Below, one piece after another: positions 17,171-25,322 of a stretch of 64,000 nt of DNA. A model generated the notes under the pieces. The model searched no databases. It worked only from the letters and a program-made list of their open reading frames with translations, and was not told where the DNA came from. The DNA lies in NCBI RefSeq assembly GCF_028737215.1, contig NZ_JAQZAM010000006.1, positions 248,001 through 312,000 on the forward strand. The letters run 5' to 3'. Position 1 is the first letter of the stretch; every line of letters starts with the position of its first letter. Source of the DNA: Actinomycetospora chibensis (lineage in GTDB: Bacteria; Actinomycetota; Actinomycetes; Mycobacteriales; Pseudonocardiaceae). The position numbers and the translations under genes are program-made.

Positions 17171-18227
17171 CGTCTCCTGGCGCGCCGAGACCGTCGGCAG
17201 CCTCCTGCGGCCGGCCGAGCTGCGCGACGCCATGCTCGCCGGGACGTCCGATCTCCGCGCGCTGCAGGACCGGGCGGTGCTCGACGCGCTGGCCCTGCAG
17301 CAGGAGGTCGGGCTGCCCGTCGTCAACGACGGCGAGATGCGGCGGCGGATCTGGCACGGCCCGGTGCTCGACGTCGCCGACGGCTTCGACCCCGAGGGCT
17401 TCACGCGCACCTGGACCGCGCCCGACGGCCGGACCGCCTCGCACACCTCGCCGGTCGTGACGTCACGCCTCACCGAGCGCGGCAGCCTCGTCGACGTCGA
17501 GGCGGCGTTCGTGCTCGCGCACACCGACCGGCCCGTCAAGGTCACCCTGCCGGTGCCGACCAACTTCCTGAGCTACTGGACGCCGGGCGTCTCCGACCGG
17601 GCCTACGCCGACCCGCAGGAGTTCCTCGACGACCTCGTCGCGATCCTCCAGCGCCAGGCCCGCGCCCTGGTCGACGCCGGCGTGCGCTACCTGCAGCTCG
17701 ACGCCCCGAAGTACACGTTCCTCGACAACCGGCTGATGTTCCCGGAGCCGGAGAACTGGGCGGACCAGCTCGCCACGCACCTGCGCACCGACCGGCGCGT
17801 GTTCGACGGGCTGCCCGACGACGTGGTGACCGGAATCCACATCTGCCGCGGCAACTACCGCAGCATGTTCGAGAGCACGGTGCCCTACGACGAGATGGGC
17901 GAGGTGCTGTTCTCCGAGGCCCGCTACGACCGGCTGCTGCTCGAGTACGACGACGCCCGCGCCGGCGGCTTCGACGCCCTGCGCCACGTGCGGCCCGAGA
18001 GCACCGTCGTGCTCGGCCTCGTCACCACCAAGCATCCCGAGCTCGAGGACGTCGACGACCTGCGCCGGCGGATCGACGCGGCGGCGGAGCACCTGCCCCT
18101 CGACCGTCTGGCCCTGAGCCCCCAGTGCGGCTTCGCCAGCACCTGGGAGGGCAACGAGCTCTCCGCCGACGACCAGCGACGCAAGCTCGAGACCGTCGTG
18201 CGCACCGCGGATCTCGTCTGGTCGTAG
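17163..18227 (+). CDS. Cobalamin-independent methionine synthase II-like protein (copy 2)
   Basis: This 354-aa paralogue of the preceding gene has the same zinc site: 'TGIHICRGN' (His, Cys) and 'LALSPQCGFAST' (Cys). The N-terminal 'RAETVGSLLRPAELRDAM' and 'VNDGEMRRRIW' are typical of the family. It is clearly divergent from copy 1, so this is not a recent tandem duplication; the two may form a heteromer or act in successive steps. It is the last gene of the operon, and a hairpin follows at 18254-18282. Confidence 0.85.
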   Translation: MGDVSWRAETVGSLLRPAELRDAMLAGTSDLRALQDRAVLDALALQQEVGLPVVNDGEMRRRIWHGPVLDVADGFDPEGFTRTWTAPDGRTASHTSPVVTSRLTERGSLVDVEAAFVLAHTDRPVKVTLPVPTNFLSYWTPGVSDRAYADPQEFLDDLVAILQRQARALVDAGVRYLQLDAPKYTFLDNRLMFPEPENWADQLATHLRTDRRVFDGLPDDVVTGIHICRGNYRSMFESTVPYDEMGEVLFSEARYDRLLLEYDDARAGGFDALRHVRPESTVVLGLVTTKHPELEDVDDLRRRIDAAAEHLPLDRLALSPQCGFASTWEGNELSADDQRRKLETVVRTADLVWS

Positions 18228-18253
18228 GTCGGGATCACGCCTCGTGGATCACA

Positions 18254-18282
18254 CGTTCGTGGTTCGCCATCGATCACGAACG
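18254..18282 (+). terminator. Candidate terminator of the PEP/MetE-like operon
   Basis: A perfect 8-bp inverted repeat CGTTCGTG/CACGAACG with a 13-base loop lies 27 bases after the operon stop. It has no U tract, which is common for high-GC actinobacteria. It could instead be a binding site for the downstream promoter. Confidence 0.4.
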
Positions 18283-18346
18283 GGTCACCGTCGTGTTTCG
18301 GGCTGGGGGTGATAACGCGCGAATGGGTGAGTTATGGTGCCGCCTT

Positions 18347-19162
18347 GTGAGCCAGTCGGGGGACGCTACCCAGACCAACGTGTTCGACCTGACGAAGCGG
18401 GGCTACAACCCGAACCAGGTCGACGGACATGTGCAGGCGCTGCTCGCGCGGGTCGAGATGCTCGAGCACGCCCATCGCCAGGAGCAGCAGCGCGCGGACG
18501 ACGCCGAGGCGGAGCTGACGCGCAGCAGGGCCCGCCCCGCCGGCGACACCGAGCACGGCGACGCCGTCCAGCAGGGCTTCGGGCACCGCATCGAGCGCGT
18601 GCTGCGGGTGGCCGAGCAGGAGGCCGCGAACGCGCGCGCCACCGCGTCACGCGAGGCCGCCGCCCTGATGGAGCGGACGCGCCGCGAGGCCGAGACCCGC
18701 CGTCAGGAGGTGGAGCAGAACCTCGCCGGGCGTCGCAAGGCGCTCGACGACGAAGCCGCCCGGCGCCGCGGGGAGCTCGACGAGCGCGAGCGGGAGCTCG
18801 ACGAGCAGGCCGCCGCCGCCCGGGAGGAGGCCGAGCAGACGCTCGCCGAGGCCCGGATGGGCGCCGAGCAGATCACGCGCGACGCCGAGGCCGAGTCCCA
18901 GCGTCGCCGCGACGACACCGAGTCGATCATCCGGCGGCGCCACACCGAGGCCGAGAACGAGCTCCAGCGCCTCAGCGGCCTCCACGACGGGGTGCGCAAC
19001 GACCTCGGCCGGCTGCTCGAGTCGCTGTCGGGCCAGCTGCCCGCTCGTCAGGGCGGGCGTCACCTCGTGGCGGCGAACGCCGAGGTCCGGGGCGACGGGC
19101 CCCACGACCCGCAGGACGAGCGCGTGCCCGCCGAGCAGACCGGCGGAGCCGACGCGTCATGA
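18347..19162 (+). CDS. DivIVA-like coiled-coil protein
   Basis: This is a 271-aa protein. The N-terminal 'FDLTKRGYNPNQVDGHVQAL' matches the DivIVA/GpsB membrane-curvature domain pattern (RGYxxxxVD). It is followed by about 200 residues of charged coiled coil rich in Ala, Glu and Arg and then a short disordered tail. DivIVA-type proteins mark cell poles and septa and organise growth in actinobacteria; this one looks like an accessory paralogue. The start is either GTG 18347 or ATG 18323 in frame. The stop overlaps the next gene by ATGA, so the two products are probably partners. Confidence 0.75.
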   Translation: MSQSGDATQTNVFDLTKRGYNPNQVDGHVQALLARVEMLEHAHRQEQQRADDAEAELTRSRARPAGDTEHGDAVQQGFGHRIERVLRVAEQEAANARATASREAAALMERTRREAETRRQEVEQNLAGRRKALDDEAARRRGELDERERELDEQAAAAREEAEQTLAEARMGAEQITRDAEAESQRRRDDTESIIRRRHTEAENELQRLSGLHDGVRNDLGRLLESLSGQLPARQGGRHLVAANAEVRGDGPHDPQDERVPAEQTGGADAS

Positions 19163-20331
19163 CCCCGGGGCGAGCGGTGCCCTCGACGCCCGGCGCTCCG
19201 GCTCGCGGGTCCGTGCCGTTGCCCGAGCCTGCGGGTGAGCGGGGTGCCGACACCACCGTGATCCGGCCGATCCCGCGTGGGATGGCGGCGCTGGACGCCC
19301 TGCCGGCGGTGCAGCGGCGCGCGCTGCTCCTGCGGCACGCCCGCGGGATGACGCCCACCGAGATCGCCGCGCTCGACGGCGTCGCCGTGGACGTCGTGGA
19401 GCGCCGCCTCGCGCACGGCGCGCTGGCGCTCGCCCACCGGCTCGGGGTGCCGGGCACTCCCGACGTCGTCGCGGCACGGGAGCTCGCCCCGCTCGGAGGT
19501 TTCGCCGACGCCTCCCTGGCGCCGACCGCGTCCGGGGTCGACGGTGCAGAGGGACGTCGGCGACGGCTGCCGATCGTCGCGGCCTCGCTCGCGGCCGCGT
19601 CGATGACCGCGCTCGGCGCGGCCGTCGCGACCTCGCAGGGCCTCGACCAGGTCGGGGACACCGCCGGGCCGGGTTCGCCGATCGGCATCGGCTCCGCCCC
19701 CGGACTCGGCGCGATGCTCCCGCCGCCCGCCGCGGGGACTGAGGCCGGCGCCGTCCTGCCCGGCCCCGCCGACACCGCGGTCGACGACCTGGGCCTGCGC
19801 CCCGAGCCCTCCTCGGGGCCGGTGCCGTCCTTGGCCGCGAGCCCCGGGCCCCTGGCCGGCGTCCCGGCAGTGGGCACCGGGCCGGTCGACGCCGGGGCGC
19901 CGAGGGCGGCCGTGGGACCGGGCGTCCCGACGTCCCGGCCGTCGCCGTCCTCCTCCCCGGCACCCTCCTCTGCAGTGTCGGAATCCTCGCCAGCACCGTC
20001 CTCGTCGGGCTCGCAGCCCTCGGGCTCGGCGTCTCCGTCGACCTCCGCGACGGGCCCCGGCCCCACGACCCGCCCGGAGCCGCGCGAACGTCGTGACGAC
20101 CCGCCCCCGCGCGCCGGCGCGTCGAGCGGTGGCTCGGGCGACGACCGGAAGGGCGGTCGGGACGGGGGCCGTGACGGTGGTGGCGATGCCCCCCGCGGGG
20201 GCGAGCGTGAGAGCGACCGCGGTGGTGGCGCCCGCGGTGGCGACGACTCCGGTGGTGGTGACGGGCGGGGTGGCGACGGACGGGACGGGGCGTCCCCGTC
20301 CGGGTCGGGCTCGTCTCGCGGCGGACGCTGA
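19159..20331 (+). CDS. Membrane-anchored protein with sigma-region-4 HTH and low-complexity tail
   Basis: This is a 390-aa protein. Residues about 43-93 form an HTH very like sigma-factor region 4 ('LPAVQRRALLLRHARGMTPTEIAALDGVAVDVVERRL') without any region 2. A single hydrophobic segment spans about 137-157 after an RRRR stop-transfer-like patch, followed by about 230 residues rich in Pro, Ser and Gly ending in Gly/Arg/Asp repeats. The HTH would be cytoplasmic and the tail extracellular. It is translationally coupled to the DivIVA-like gene. No known family with this whole architecture comes to mind; it may be a membrane-tethered regulator or a derelict sigma factor. Confidence 0.7.
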   Translation: MTPGRAVPSTPGAPARGSVPLPEPAGERGADTTVIRPIPRGMAALDALPAVQRRALLLRHARGMTPTEIAALDGVAVDVVERRLAHGALALAHRLGVPGTPDVVAARELAPLGGFADASLAPTASGVDGAEGRRRRLPIVAASLAAASMTALGAAVATSQGLDQVGDTAGPGSPIGIGSAPGLGAMLPPPAAGTEAGAVLPGPADTAVDDLGLRPEPSSGPVPSLAASPGPLAGVPAVGTGPVDAGAPRAAVGPGVPTSRPSPSSSPAPSSAVSESSPAPSSSGSQPSGSASPSTSATGPGPTTRPEPRERRDDPPPRAGASSGGSGDDRKGGRDGGRDGGGDAPRGGERESDRGGGARGGDDSGGGDGRGGDGRDGASPSGSGSSRGGR

Positions 20332-20344
20332 GCAGCCAGAGACG

Positions 20345-21031
20345 TCAGCGGGAGGCCACCTCCCCTACGAGCGCCGCGTCCGGCACGTCGTCGACGAGAC
20401 GCAGGTCGGCGACGTACATCGCGTCGTCGCTGACCTCGTCGGGCTCGGGCACGGCGTCGAGCCGCACAGGAGCGCCCGGGCGGAAGGCGGTGCGGAGGTA
20501 GCGGCGGATCTCCCGCACCCGGTAGCGCCGCCGGCACAGCGCCACCGCCTCGCCGTGCTCGGTGCCGGCCGACAGCTCCGGGTCGAGGTAGAGCGCCCCC
20601 TCCAGCCAGAGGCGCCCGTCGGCGGGCTCGGACGCCGCCCAGTTCACGGGGAAGAGCCGCCCGGCCACGTCGAGCACGTCGACGTGACAGGTGCACTCGT
20701 CGCCGCTGACCGGCGCGGCGATCACCGTGCCGCGACCGTCGAAGCAGCCGAACTCGTCGACCATCCACGTCTCGCTGCCCGAGAGCGCCGGCAGGTGGCC
20801 CGCGGTGTAGATCGCCGGCGCGACCTCGAGCTCCCGCCCGACCACCACCGACGGCAACGCACCCGCCGCGAGGTGCTGCGGGAGGAGCTGCACCGTCAGC
20901 TCGCCGTCCCACCGTTCCTCGCGCGGCGCCCGGCGACCGAGCGTGCGCCGGACGAGCTCCTCCCGGTCCTCGTGGTGGCGCCCGGCCACCCGCCGTTCCT
21001 TGTCCCGTCGCGCTCGCGCGGGCTTTCCCAT
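20345..21031 (-). CDS. Hypothetical protein
   Basis: This is a 228-aa soluble protein. A very basic N-terminus (MGKPARARRDKERRV) is followed by a mixed alpha/beta region with 'DEFGCFDGRGTVIAAPVSGDECTCHVDVLD' and 'LWLEGALYLDPEL'. No signal peptide, membrane segment or known motif is recognised. ATG 21031 has a GAGGAGGC ribosome site; a longer frame upstream lacks one. It converges with the sigma-4-like membrane gene, 13 bases apart. Confidence 0.65.
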   Translation of the reverse strand: MGKPARARRDKERRVAGRHHEDREELVRRTLGRRAPREERWDGELTVQLLPQHLAAGALPSVVVGRELEVAPAIYTAGHLPALSGSETWMVDEFGCFDGRGTVIAAPVSGDECTCHVDVLDVAGRLFPVNWAASEPADGRLWLEGALYLDPELSAGTEHGEAVALCRRRYRVREIRRYLRTAFRPGAPVRLDAVPEPDEVSDDAMYVADLRLVDDVPDAALVGEVASR

Positions 21032-21145
21032 GCCTGCCTCCTCGGGTCTCCTCTCCTCGTTGGAGGTGCGCGAGGTCGCGGTGGTTCCATCCGTTTCCGC
21101 GGGCTGTGGACAACTCGGTGGAGACGGCGCCACAGCCGAAGAATT

Positions 21146-21162
21146 GCTTCGGTTTCCGAAGC
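21146..21162 (-). terminator. Hairpin after the toxin/immunity operon, with an overlapping alternative
   Basis: A perfect 7-bp stem GCTTCGG-TTT-CCGAAGC lies 55 bases after the immunity-gene stop. The same CTTCGG half can instead pair with CCGAAG at 21136-21141, so two mutually exclusive hairpins are possible. This suggests termination, or attenuation of read-through into the downstream minus-strand gene. Confidence 0.5.
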
Positions 21163-21216
21163 GTCCTCTCGGCACCGGCAAAGGCCCGAGAGTCCGGTGG
21201 AGCGCTCAGCTCACGC

Positions 21217-21549
21217 TCATGGCGCCGCCGCGAACATGCAGGGCTGCCATGGCTCGAGGGGCTCGTCTCCCGCCAGGACTGCCTGGGTGTGGCGTTCGAG
21301 GGCCTGCGCCGCGTCGCCGGGAGCCATGTCCCACGCCGCGAAGGCACCCGGGGCGGTGCCGATGTCGCCCGGCACGAGTCGGCCCTCTCTCACGAGTCGG
21401 ACCACGAGGTCGGTAGCCCGGCGGTAGCGCTCGACGCGATCATCCCCCCCTTCGACGATCTTCACGACCGCCATCGCATGCCCGAGGTCGATCCAGTCGA
21501 ACTGCGCTTCGTTGACGATGTCGGCCATGAGGTCCTCGTCGGCGCTCAT
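21217..21549 (-). CDS. Candidate immunity protein for the T7SS toxin
   Basis: This is a 110-aa acidic soluble protein beginning MSADEDLMADIVNEAQFDWI. No family is recognised. Small size, acidity, lower GC than its surroundings and a 4-bp overlap (ATGA) with the end of the polymorphic-toxin-like gene fit an immunity protein that neutralises the cognate toxin in the cytosol. A regulatory or accessory role is also possible. The functional call rests on context. Confidence 0.55.
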   Translation of the reverse strand: MSADEDLMADIVNEAQFDWIDLGHAMAVVKIVEGGDDRVERYRRATDLVVRLVREGRLVPGDIGTAPGAFAAWDMAPGDAAQALERHTQAVLAGDEPLEPWQPCMFAAAP

Positions 21550-22757
21550 CCGCTCTCCCGTCGGGGTGTGTGGATCCTGATGACCCCGTCGTCTCCGGGG
21601 TTGATGTCGACAGCGGGTTCATGGGGCGGCGTCGAGGACCGGGGACGATAGGTCATGTAGGTCCCGTCCCCGAGGAGGACCACGGTCCGCTCGCCCGAGG
21701 TCTGCACCGCCTGGCCGCCCACGGACAGCGCCCGATAGATCTCTTCGACCTCCGCCACCGTGTCGACCTCCCGCACCGGGATCTTCATCTTCTTGGCGCT
21801 CCCTTGGCGCCCGATGTGTTCGCCTCCACTGAGAGCGTGCTGGCGGGCCGTCAAGCCGCCCCACGTACCGACCGCAGGTCCAACGTCGCGCGTCGTCGCG
21901 TCCGGGGAGTTCGACGGCAGCGCACCCGCGGCTCGGGTGGCACGTTCGATCCGTCCGGCCGCTCCGGCACCCCCGAGGGCCGAGAGGCCCGCGCCGGTGA
22001 GCACCTCGCCCGCCCAGCGGGTGGGGTTGGTGGCGGCCTCGCGCGGCTCGAGCGCGGCCGCGACGGTCTCCGCCGGGTGGGTGACGGCATGCGCGACGCC
22101 GGTGCCCAGCTCCTGCCAGCCCTGCGCCGCCGCGGCGGGCTCGACGATGAAGCGGGTGGGGTTGACCTGCCAGAGGAACTGTCCCGTCGCGGAGAGCTCC
22201 GACCATGCCCCGCCGGCGAGGTCGCCGAGGAAGCCGCCGAGCTGCTGAGCCACCGACGGCGCCGGCGGGGCGAGGTCGCGGGCGCGCCCTACGAGGGTCG
22301 TGGCGCGGTCGCCGGCGGCGAGGACCTCGGTCCGGGCAGCACGCAGCCGGTTCAGCGCAGTGACGCGGCCGGCCTCGCCAGGGTCGGGAACGTCGACGGT
22401 GCGCGGCTGGGCACTGAGTCCCTGCGCGGTCTCCCACTCGCGGACGGCGGCGGCGGCCTCGTCTCGGGCTCCCTCGAGGACGTCGGCGTAGCCGGCGAGG
22501 GCGTCGGCGACCTGCAGGAACGCCTCTCCGGTACCGATCCATTGAGGCGGCACGGGCTCGAACACCCGGCGGAAGGAGTCGGCGGCGTCGCCCTGCCACT
22601 CGCCGGTGTCGATCCGTCGCAACCCGTCGCCCGCGCCGACCAGCGCGGCGCCGAGCCGCGCCATCCTCGCCCGAACCTTGCGGACCCCGGCGGGGTCGCC
22701 GGGCACCAGCGCGGCCGGGTCCGTGGTCTCGCCGAGCTCGGCCACGTGCGGCGTCAC
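21546..22757 (-). CDS. Polymorphic toxin-like protein with T7SS/WXG-type N-terminus
   Basis: This is a 403-aa protein. Residues about 1-120 form a helical WXG100-like secretion module ('LRRIDTGEWQGDAADSFRRVFEPVPPQWIGTGEAF', with a WxG-like turn). A linker with hydrophobic Ala/Gly stretches follows. The distinct C-terminal domain (about 300-403) runs from 'GLTARQHALSGGEHIGRQGS' to 'GDGTYMTYRPRSST'; its activity is not recognised. The DNA for the C-terminal part is less GC-rich, as expected for exchangeable toxin domains. GTG 22757 overlaps the upstream small WXG-type gene and the stop overlaps the immunity candidate, forming a compact export cassette. Confidence 0.7.
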   Translation of the reverse strand: MTPHVAELGETTDPAALVPGDPAGVRKVRARMARLGAALVGAGDGLRRIDTGEWQGDAADSFRRVFEPVPPQWIGTGEAFLQVADALAGYADVLEGARDEAAAAVREWETAQGLSAQPRTVDVPDPGEAGRVTALNRLRAARTEVLAAGDRATTLVGRARDLAPPAPSVAQQLGGFLGDLAGGAWSELSATGQFLWQVNPTRFIVEPAAAAQGWQELGTGVAHAVTHPAETVAAALEPREAATNPTRWAGEVLTGAGLSALGGAGAAGRIERATRAAGALPSNSPDATTRDVGPAVGTWGGLTARQHALSGGEHIGRQGSAKKMKIPVREVDTVAEVEEIYRALSVGGQAVQTSGERTVVLLGDGTYMTYRPRSSTPPHEPAVDINPGDDGVIRIHTPRRESG

Positions 22758-23044
22758 CGACCCCAGCGGAACTGGTCGACAGCGAGCTGCTCGGCCTCCG
22801 CGTAGGCCCCCGCGGCCTCGTCGAGCCCGCGGGCCAGGGCGTTTCCGTCGTCGGTGAGGTTGTCGAGGCCGCGGGACCAGCGCGTACCGAAATCAGCCGT
22901 GACGACCTCGAGGGCGTCGTGGCCGAACGTCCCGGGGGTCGTCCCGAGGTCGCCGACGTCGTGCGCGGCGAGCTCGTCCATCACGGCGTTCACCCCGTGG
23001 GCGGCGTCGAGCAGCGCCTGGAGCACCACCTGCACGTCCGCCAC
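22754..23044 (-). CDS. Small WXG100/ESX-like helical protein
   Basis: This 96-aa, all-helical protein begins MADVQVVLQALLDAAHGVNAV and contains 'DFGTRWSRGLDNLTDDGNALARGLDEAAGAYAEAEQLAVDQF'. The WxxG turn between two helices and the length (about 100 aa) fit ESX-type helical-hairpin proteins that are co-exported with, or chaperone, T7SS effectors. It precedes and overlaps the toxin gene (GTGA). GTG 23044 is the most plausible start, though no strong ribosome site is visible. Confidence 0.65.
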   Translation of the reverse strand: MADVQVVLQALLDAAHGVNAVMDELAAHDVGDLGTTPGTFGHDALEVVTADFGTRWSRGLDNLTDDGNALARGLDEAAGAYAEAEQLAVDQFRWGR

Positions 23045-23122
23045 GACGACGGACGCTAGGCACCGGCGCCGTCCCGTGGGTGCGCTTTCGCCGGACTCGA
23101 CCCCGGCACAATCCGGGACGTC

Positions 23123-23557
23123 ATGGACGAGAGAACCGCGCGGACCGCCGACTACCTGCGCGCGGTCCTGCGCGTCCCCGACCTCGGGCTCGTCCTGAGA
23201 CCGCGGCCGCCCGGGACGGTGCGCGGGACGTTCCCGTTCGACGGTCCCGTGCACGTCGTCACCGCGCACAACCCGGGGGCCGAGCGGCCCGGGGAGGCCG
23301 AGAACGCCGCGCGGCAGGCACGTCTCGAGGCCGACCTCGACGCGCGGGGCCTGCGCCGGTGGACCACGGTGGCGAGCGCCGAGGACGGGTCGTCGGCGGA
23401 GGTCGGCGCGCTGGTGGTCGGCCTCGACGACGCCGTGGCCTGCGCGTTCGGTGCGGCCTGGGGTCAGGACGCCGTCTTCCGCTGGAGCCCGTCGGCGTGG
23501 ACCGTGCTCGCCTGCGACGATGCGCCCTCGGTGGACCTGGGGTGGGAGATCGTGTGA
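23123..23557 (+). CDS. DUF3293 domain protein
   Basis: This is a 144-aa cytosolic protein. The segment 'FPFDGPVHVVTAHNPGAERPGEAENAARQARLEADLDARGL' is characteristic of DUF3293, whose function is unknown. The rest ends 'DLGWEIV'. Its stop overlaps the start of a Ser/Thr kinase gene (GTGA), so the two are co-translated; it may be a partner or substrate of that kinase, which is inference. Confidence 0.8.
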   Translation: MDERTARTADYLRAVLRVPDLGLVLRPRPPGTVRGTFPFDGPVHVVTAHNPGAERPGEAENAARQARLEADLDARGLRRWTTVASAEDGSSAEVGALVVGLDDAVACAFGAAWGQDAVFRWSPSAWTVLACDDAPSVDLGWEIV

Positions 23558-24888
23558 CCGAGCGCTTCGGGCCCTACGAGCTCATCGAGCTCCTCGGCCG
23601 CGGCGGCATGGGCGAGGTGTGGCGTGCCGTCGACACCCGCAAGGGGCGGACCGTCGCGCTCAAGCGCCTGCCGGCGGAGATGACAGGCGAGCGCGAGTTC
23701 GAGGAGCGGTTCCGGCGCGAGGCCCAGGCCGCGGTGCGGCTCAACGACCCGCACGTCATCCCGATCCACGACTTCGGCGAGATCGAGGGACGGCTCTTCC
23801 TCGACATGCGGCTGGTGGCCGGCGACGACCTCGGCGCCGTGGTCGAGGAGGGTGCCCTCGAGCCGGCGCGGGCGGTATCGGTGCTCGAGCAGGTCGCGTC
23901 CGCGCTCGATGCCGCCCATGACGAGGGGCTCGTGCACCGCGACGTCAAGCCGTCGAACATCCTGCTCACGCCGTCGAAGGGCACCGCTGCGCCGCGGGAC
24001 TTCGTCTACCTCATCGACTTCGGCATCGCGACCGGCGCCGCCCTCGGCACACGCCTGACCCAGACCGGGCTGGCCATCGGCACGGCCGCCTACATGGCTC
24101 CGGAGCGGTTCACCGACGGCGTCGACACCGACCGGCGGATCGACGTCTACGCGCTCGGCTGCGTCCTCCACGAGATGCTCACCGGCCACGCCGTATTCGC
24201 CGGCCGCGACTTCGCGAGCTTGATGTACCAGCACATCAACACCGCGCCCACGGCTCCGTCGCGGATCACCGGCGGGCTGCCGGCCGGGTTCGACGAGGTC
24301 GTGGCGCGGGCGCTGGCCAAGGACCCGGAGGAACGCTGGGGCCGTGCGGGCGACCTGACCGAGGCCGCGCGCCGCGTCCTCGCACCCACCCGTCCGACGC
24401 CGCAGGGACGCGTCGAGACCCAGGTGCCGCCGCGACCGGCGCCCCCGGTCGACCGCCCGGCCCCGCACGCGGGTGCGACGCCGCCGATCCGTCCCGGGAC
24501 GGCCTTCGGTCCGCCCGCCTTCGCCCAGCCGTGGCAGCCGGGCCCACCGCGCTACGGGCCACCGCCGGTGATGCCGGCCCCGCCGCCCACCCGGACCGGC
24601 GGGCGCACCGCCGCGGCGATCGGCGCGCTACCGACGGCCGCCCTCCTCGCCCTGATCTGCGTGGCGGGGGCGGTCTCGGAGCTCGGGGCGTGCGCCACCC
24701 GCGCGACCTCGTGCGTCGCCGGCGGGAGCGCCCTGCTCGGCGTGCTCACGGCCGTCCTCGGCGCCGTCGTGGCCGGGACGGCCCTGAGCGCGCTGGGGCG
24801 TCGGACGACGCGACGGGCCGGGCTCGCCTGGGCCGCGGTCGGGGTCGCGTTCGTCCTCCTCATCGTCGCGGCGGCGTTGTCGGCCTGA
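23554..24888 (+). CDS. Membrane-anchored Ser/Thr protein kinase (PknB-like)
   Basis: This is a 444-aa eukaryotic-type kinase. The catalytic domain at about 6-280 is intact: GRGGMGEVW loop, K37, HRDVKPSN from 128, DFG 155-157 and APE in 'YMAPERF'. A Pro-rich juxtamembrane linker (about 285-355) leads to three hydrophobic segments at the C-terminus. There are no extracellular PASTA or sensor repeats, so the signal is probably received through the membrane segments or a partner such as the upstream DUF3293 protein. GTG 23554 overlaps the DUF3293 stop. Confidence 0.9.
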   Translation: MTERFGPYELIELLGRGGMGEVWRAVDTRKGRTVALKRLPAEMTGEREFEERFRREAQAAVRLNDPHVIPIHDFGEIEGRLFLDMRLVAGDDLGAVVEEGALEPARAVSVLEQVASALDAAHDEGLVHRDVKPSNILLTPSKGTAAPRDFVYLIDFGIATGAALGTRLTQTGLAIGTAAYMAPERFTDGVDTDRRIDVYALGCVLHEMLTGHAVFAGRDFASLMYQHINTAPTAPSRITGGLPAGFDEVVARALAKDPEERWGRAGDLTEAARRVLAPTRPTPQGRVETQVPPRPAPPVDRPAPHAGATPPIRPGTAFGPPAFAQPWQPGPPRYGPPPVMPAPPPTRTGGRTAAAIGALPTAALLALICVAGAVSELGACATRATSCVAGGSALLGVLTAVLGAVVAGTALSALGRRTTRRAGLAWAAVGVAFVLLIVAAALSA

Positions 24889-24908
24889 GTTTCGGCAGGA
24901 TGGGTGCC

Positions 24909-25322
24909 ATGAGCGACACGCGTTCCTGGAACGACCAGGTCATCGACGAGTTCCGCGCCAACGAAGGGCGCGTGGGCGGGCCCTTCGAGGGCGCCCCCCT
25001 GCTGTTGCTGCACCACATCGGCGCCAAGTCGGGCACCGAGCGCGTGACGCCGATGATGTACCAGGCCGTCGGTGACGACCTCGCCGTCTTCGCGTCGTAC
25101 GCGGGCATGGACGTCCACCCGGCCTGGTACCACAACCTGCTCGCGAACCCGGACGTCACGGCCGAGGTCGGCACCGAGACCGTCGCCCTCCGCGCCCGCG
25201 ACCTGCCCGCCGACGAGCGCGCCCCGATCTGGGAGAAGCAGAAGGCGGACTACCCGGGCTTCGCCGGCTACGAGCAGAAGACCTCGCGCACCATCCCCGT
25301 CGTGCTCCTCGAACGCCGCTGA
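24909..25322 (+). CDS. Deazaflavin-dependent nitroreductase family protein (DDN-like)
   Basis: This is a 137-aa split-barrel protein of the F420-dependent DDN/DUF385 family: 'WNDQVIDEFRANEGRVGGPFEGAPLLLLHHIGAKSGTERVTPMMY' and 'WYHNLLANPDVTAEVG' are diagnostic. These enzymes use reduced F420 or FMN to reduce quinones or nitro compounds. ATG 24909 lies seven bases after a CAGGAT hexamer, a possible leaderless -10 element. The stop overlaps the next gene's ATG by one base. Confidence 0.9.
   Translation: MSDTRSWNDQVIDEFRANEGRVGGPFEGAPLLLLHHIGAKSGTERVTPMMYQAVGDDLAVFASYAGMDVHPAWYHNLLANPDVTAEVGTETVALRARDLPADERAPIWEKQKADYPGFAGYEQKTSRTIPVVLLERR

Noticed and set aside
18285-18346. Promoter hexamers (GATAAC) upstream of the DivIVA-like gene
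   Set aside because: The -10-like GATAAC has no convincing -35 and two start codons are possible, so a specific promoter call was not justified.
22000-22250. Membrane-spanning helices in the T7SS toxin linker
   Set aside because: The Ala/Gly-rich stretches are only weakly hydrophobic and fit a flexible linker better than true transmembrane segments.
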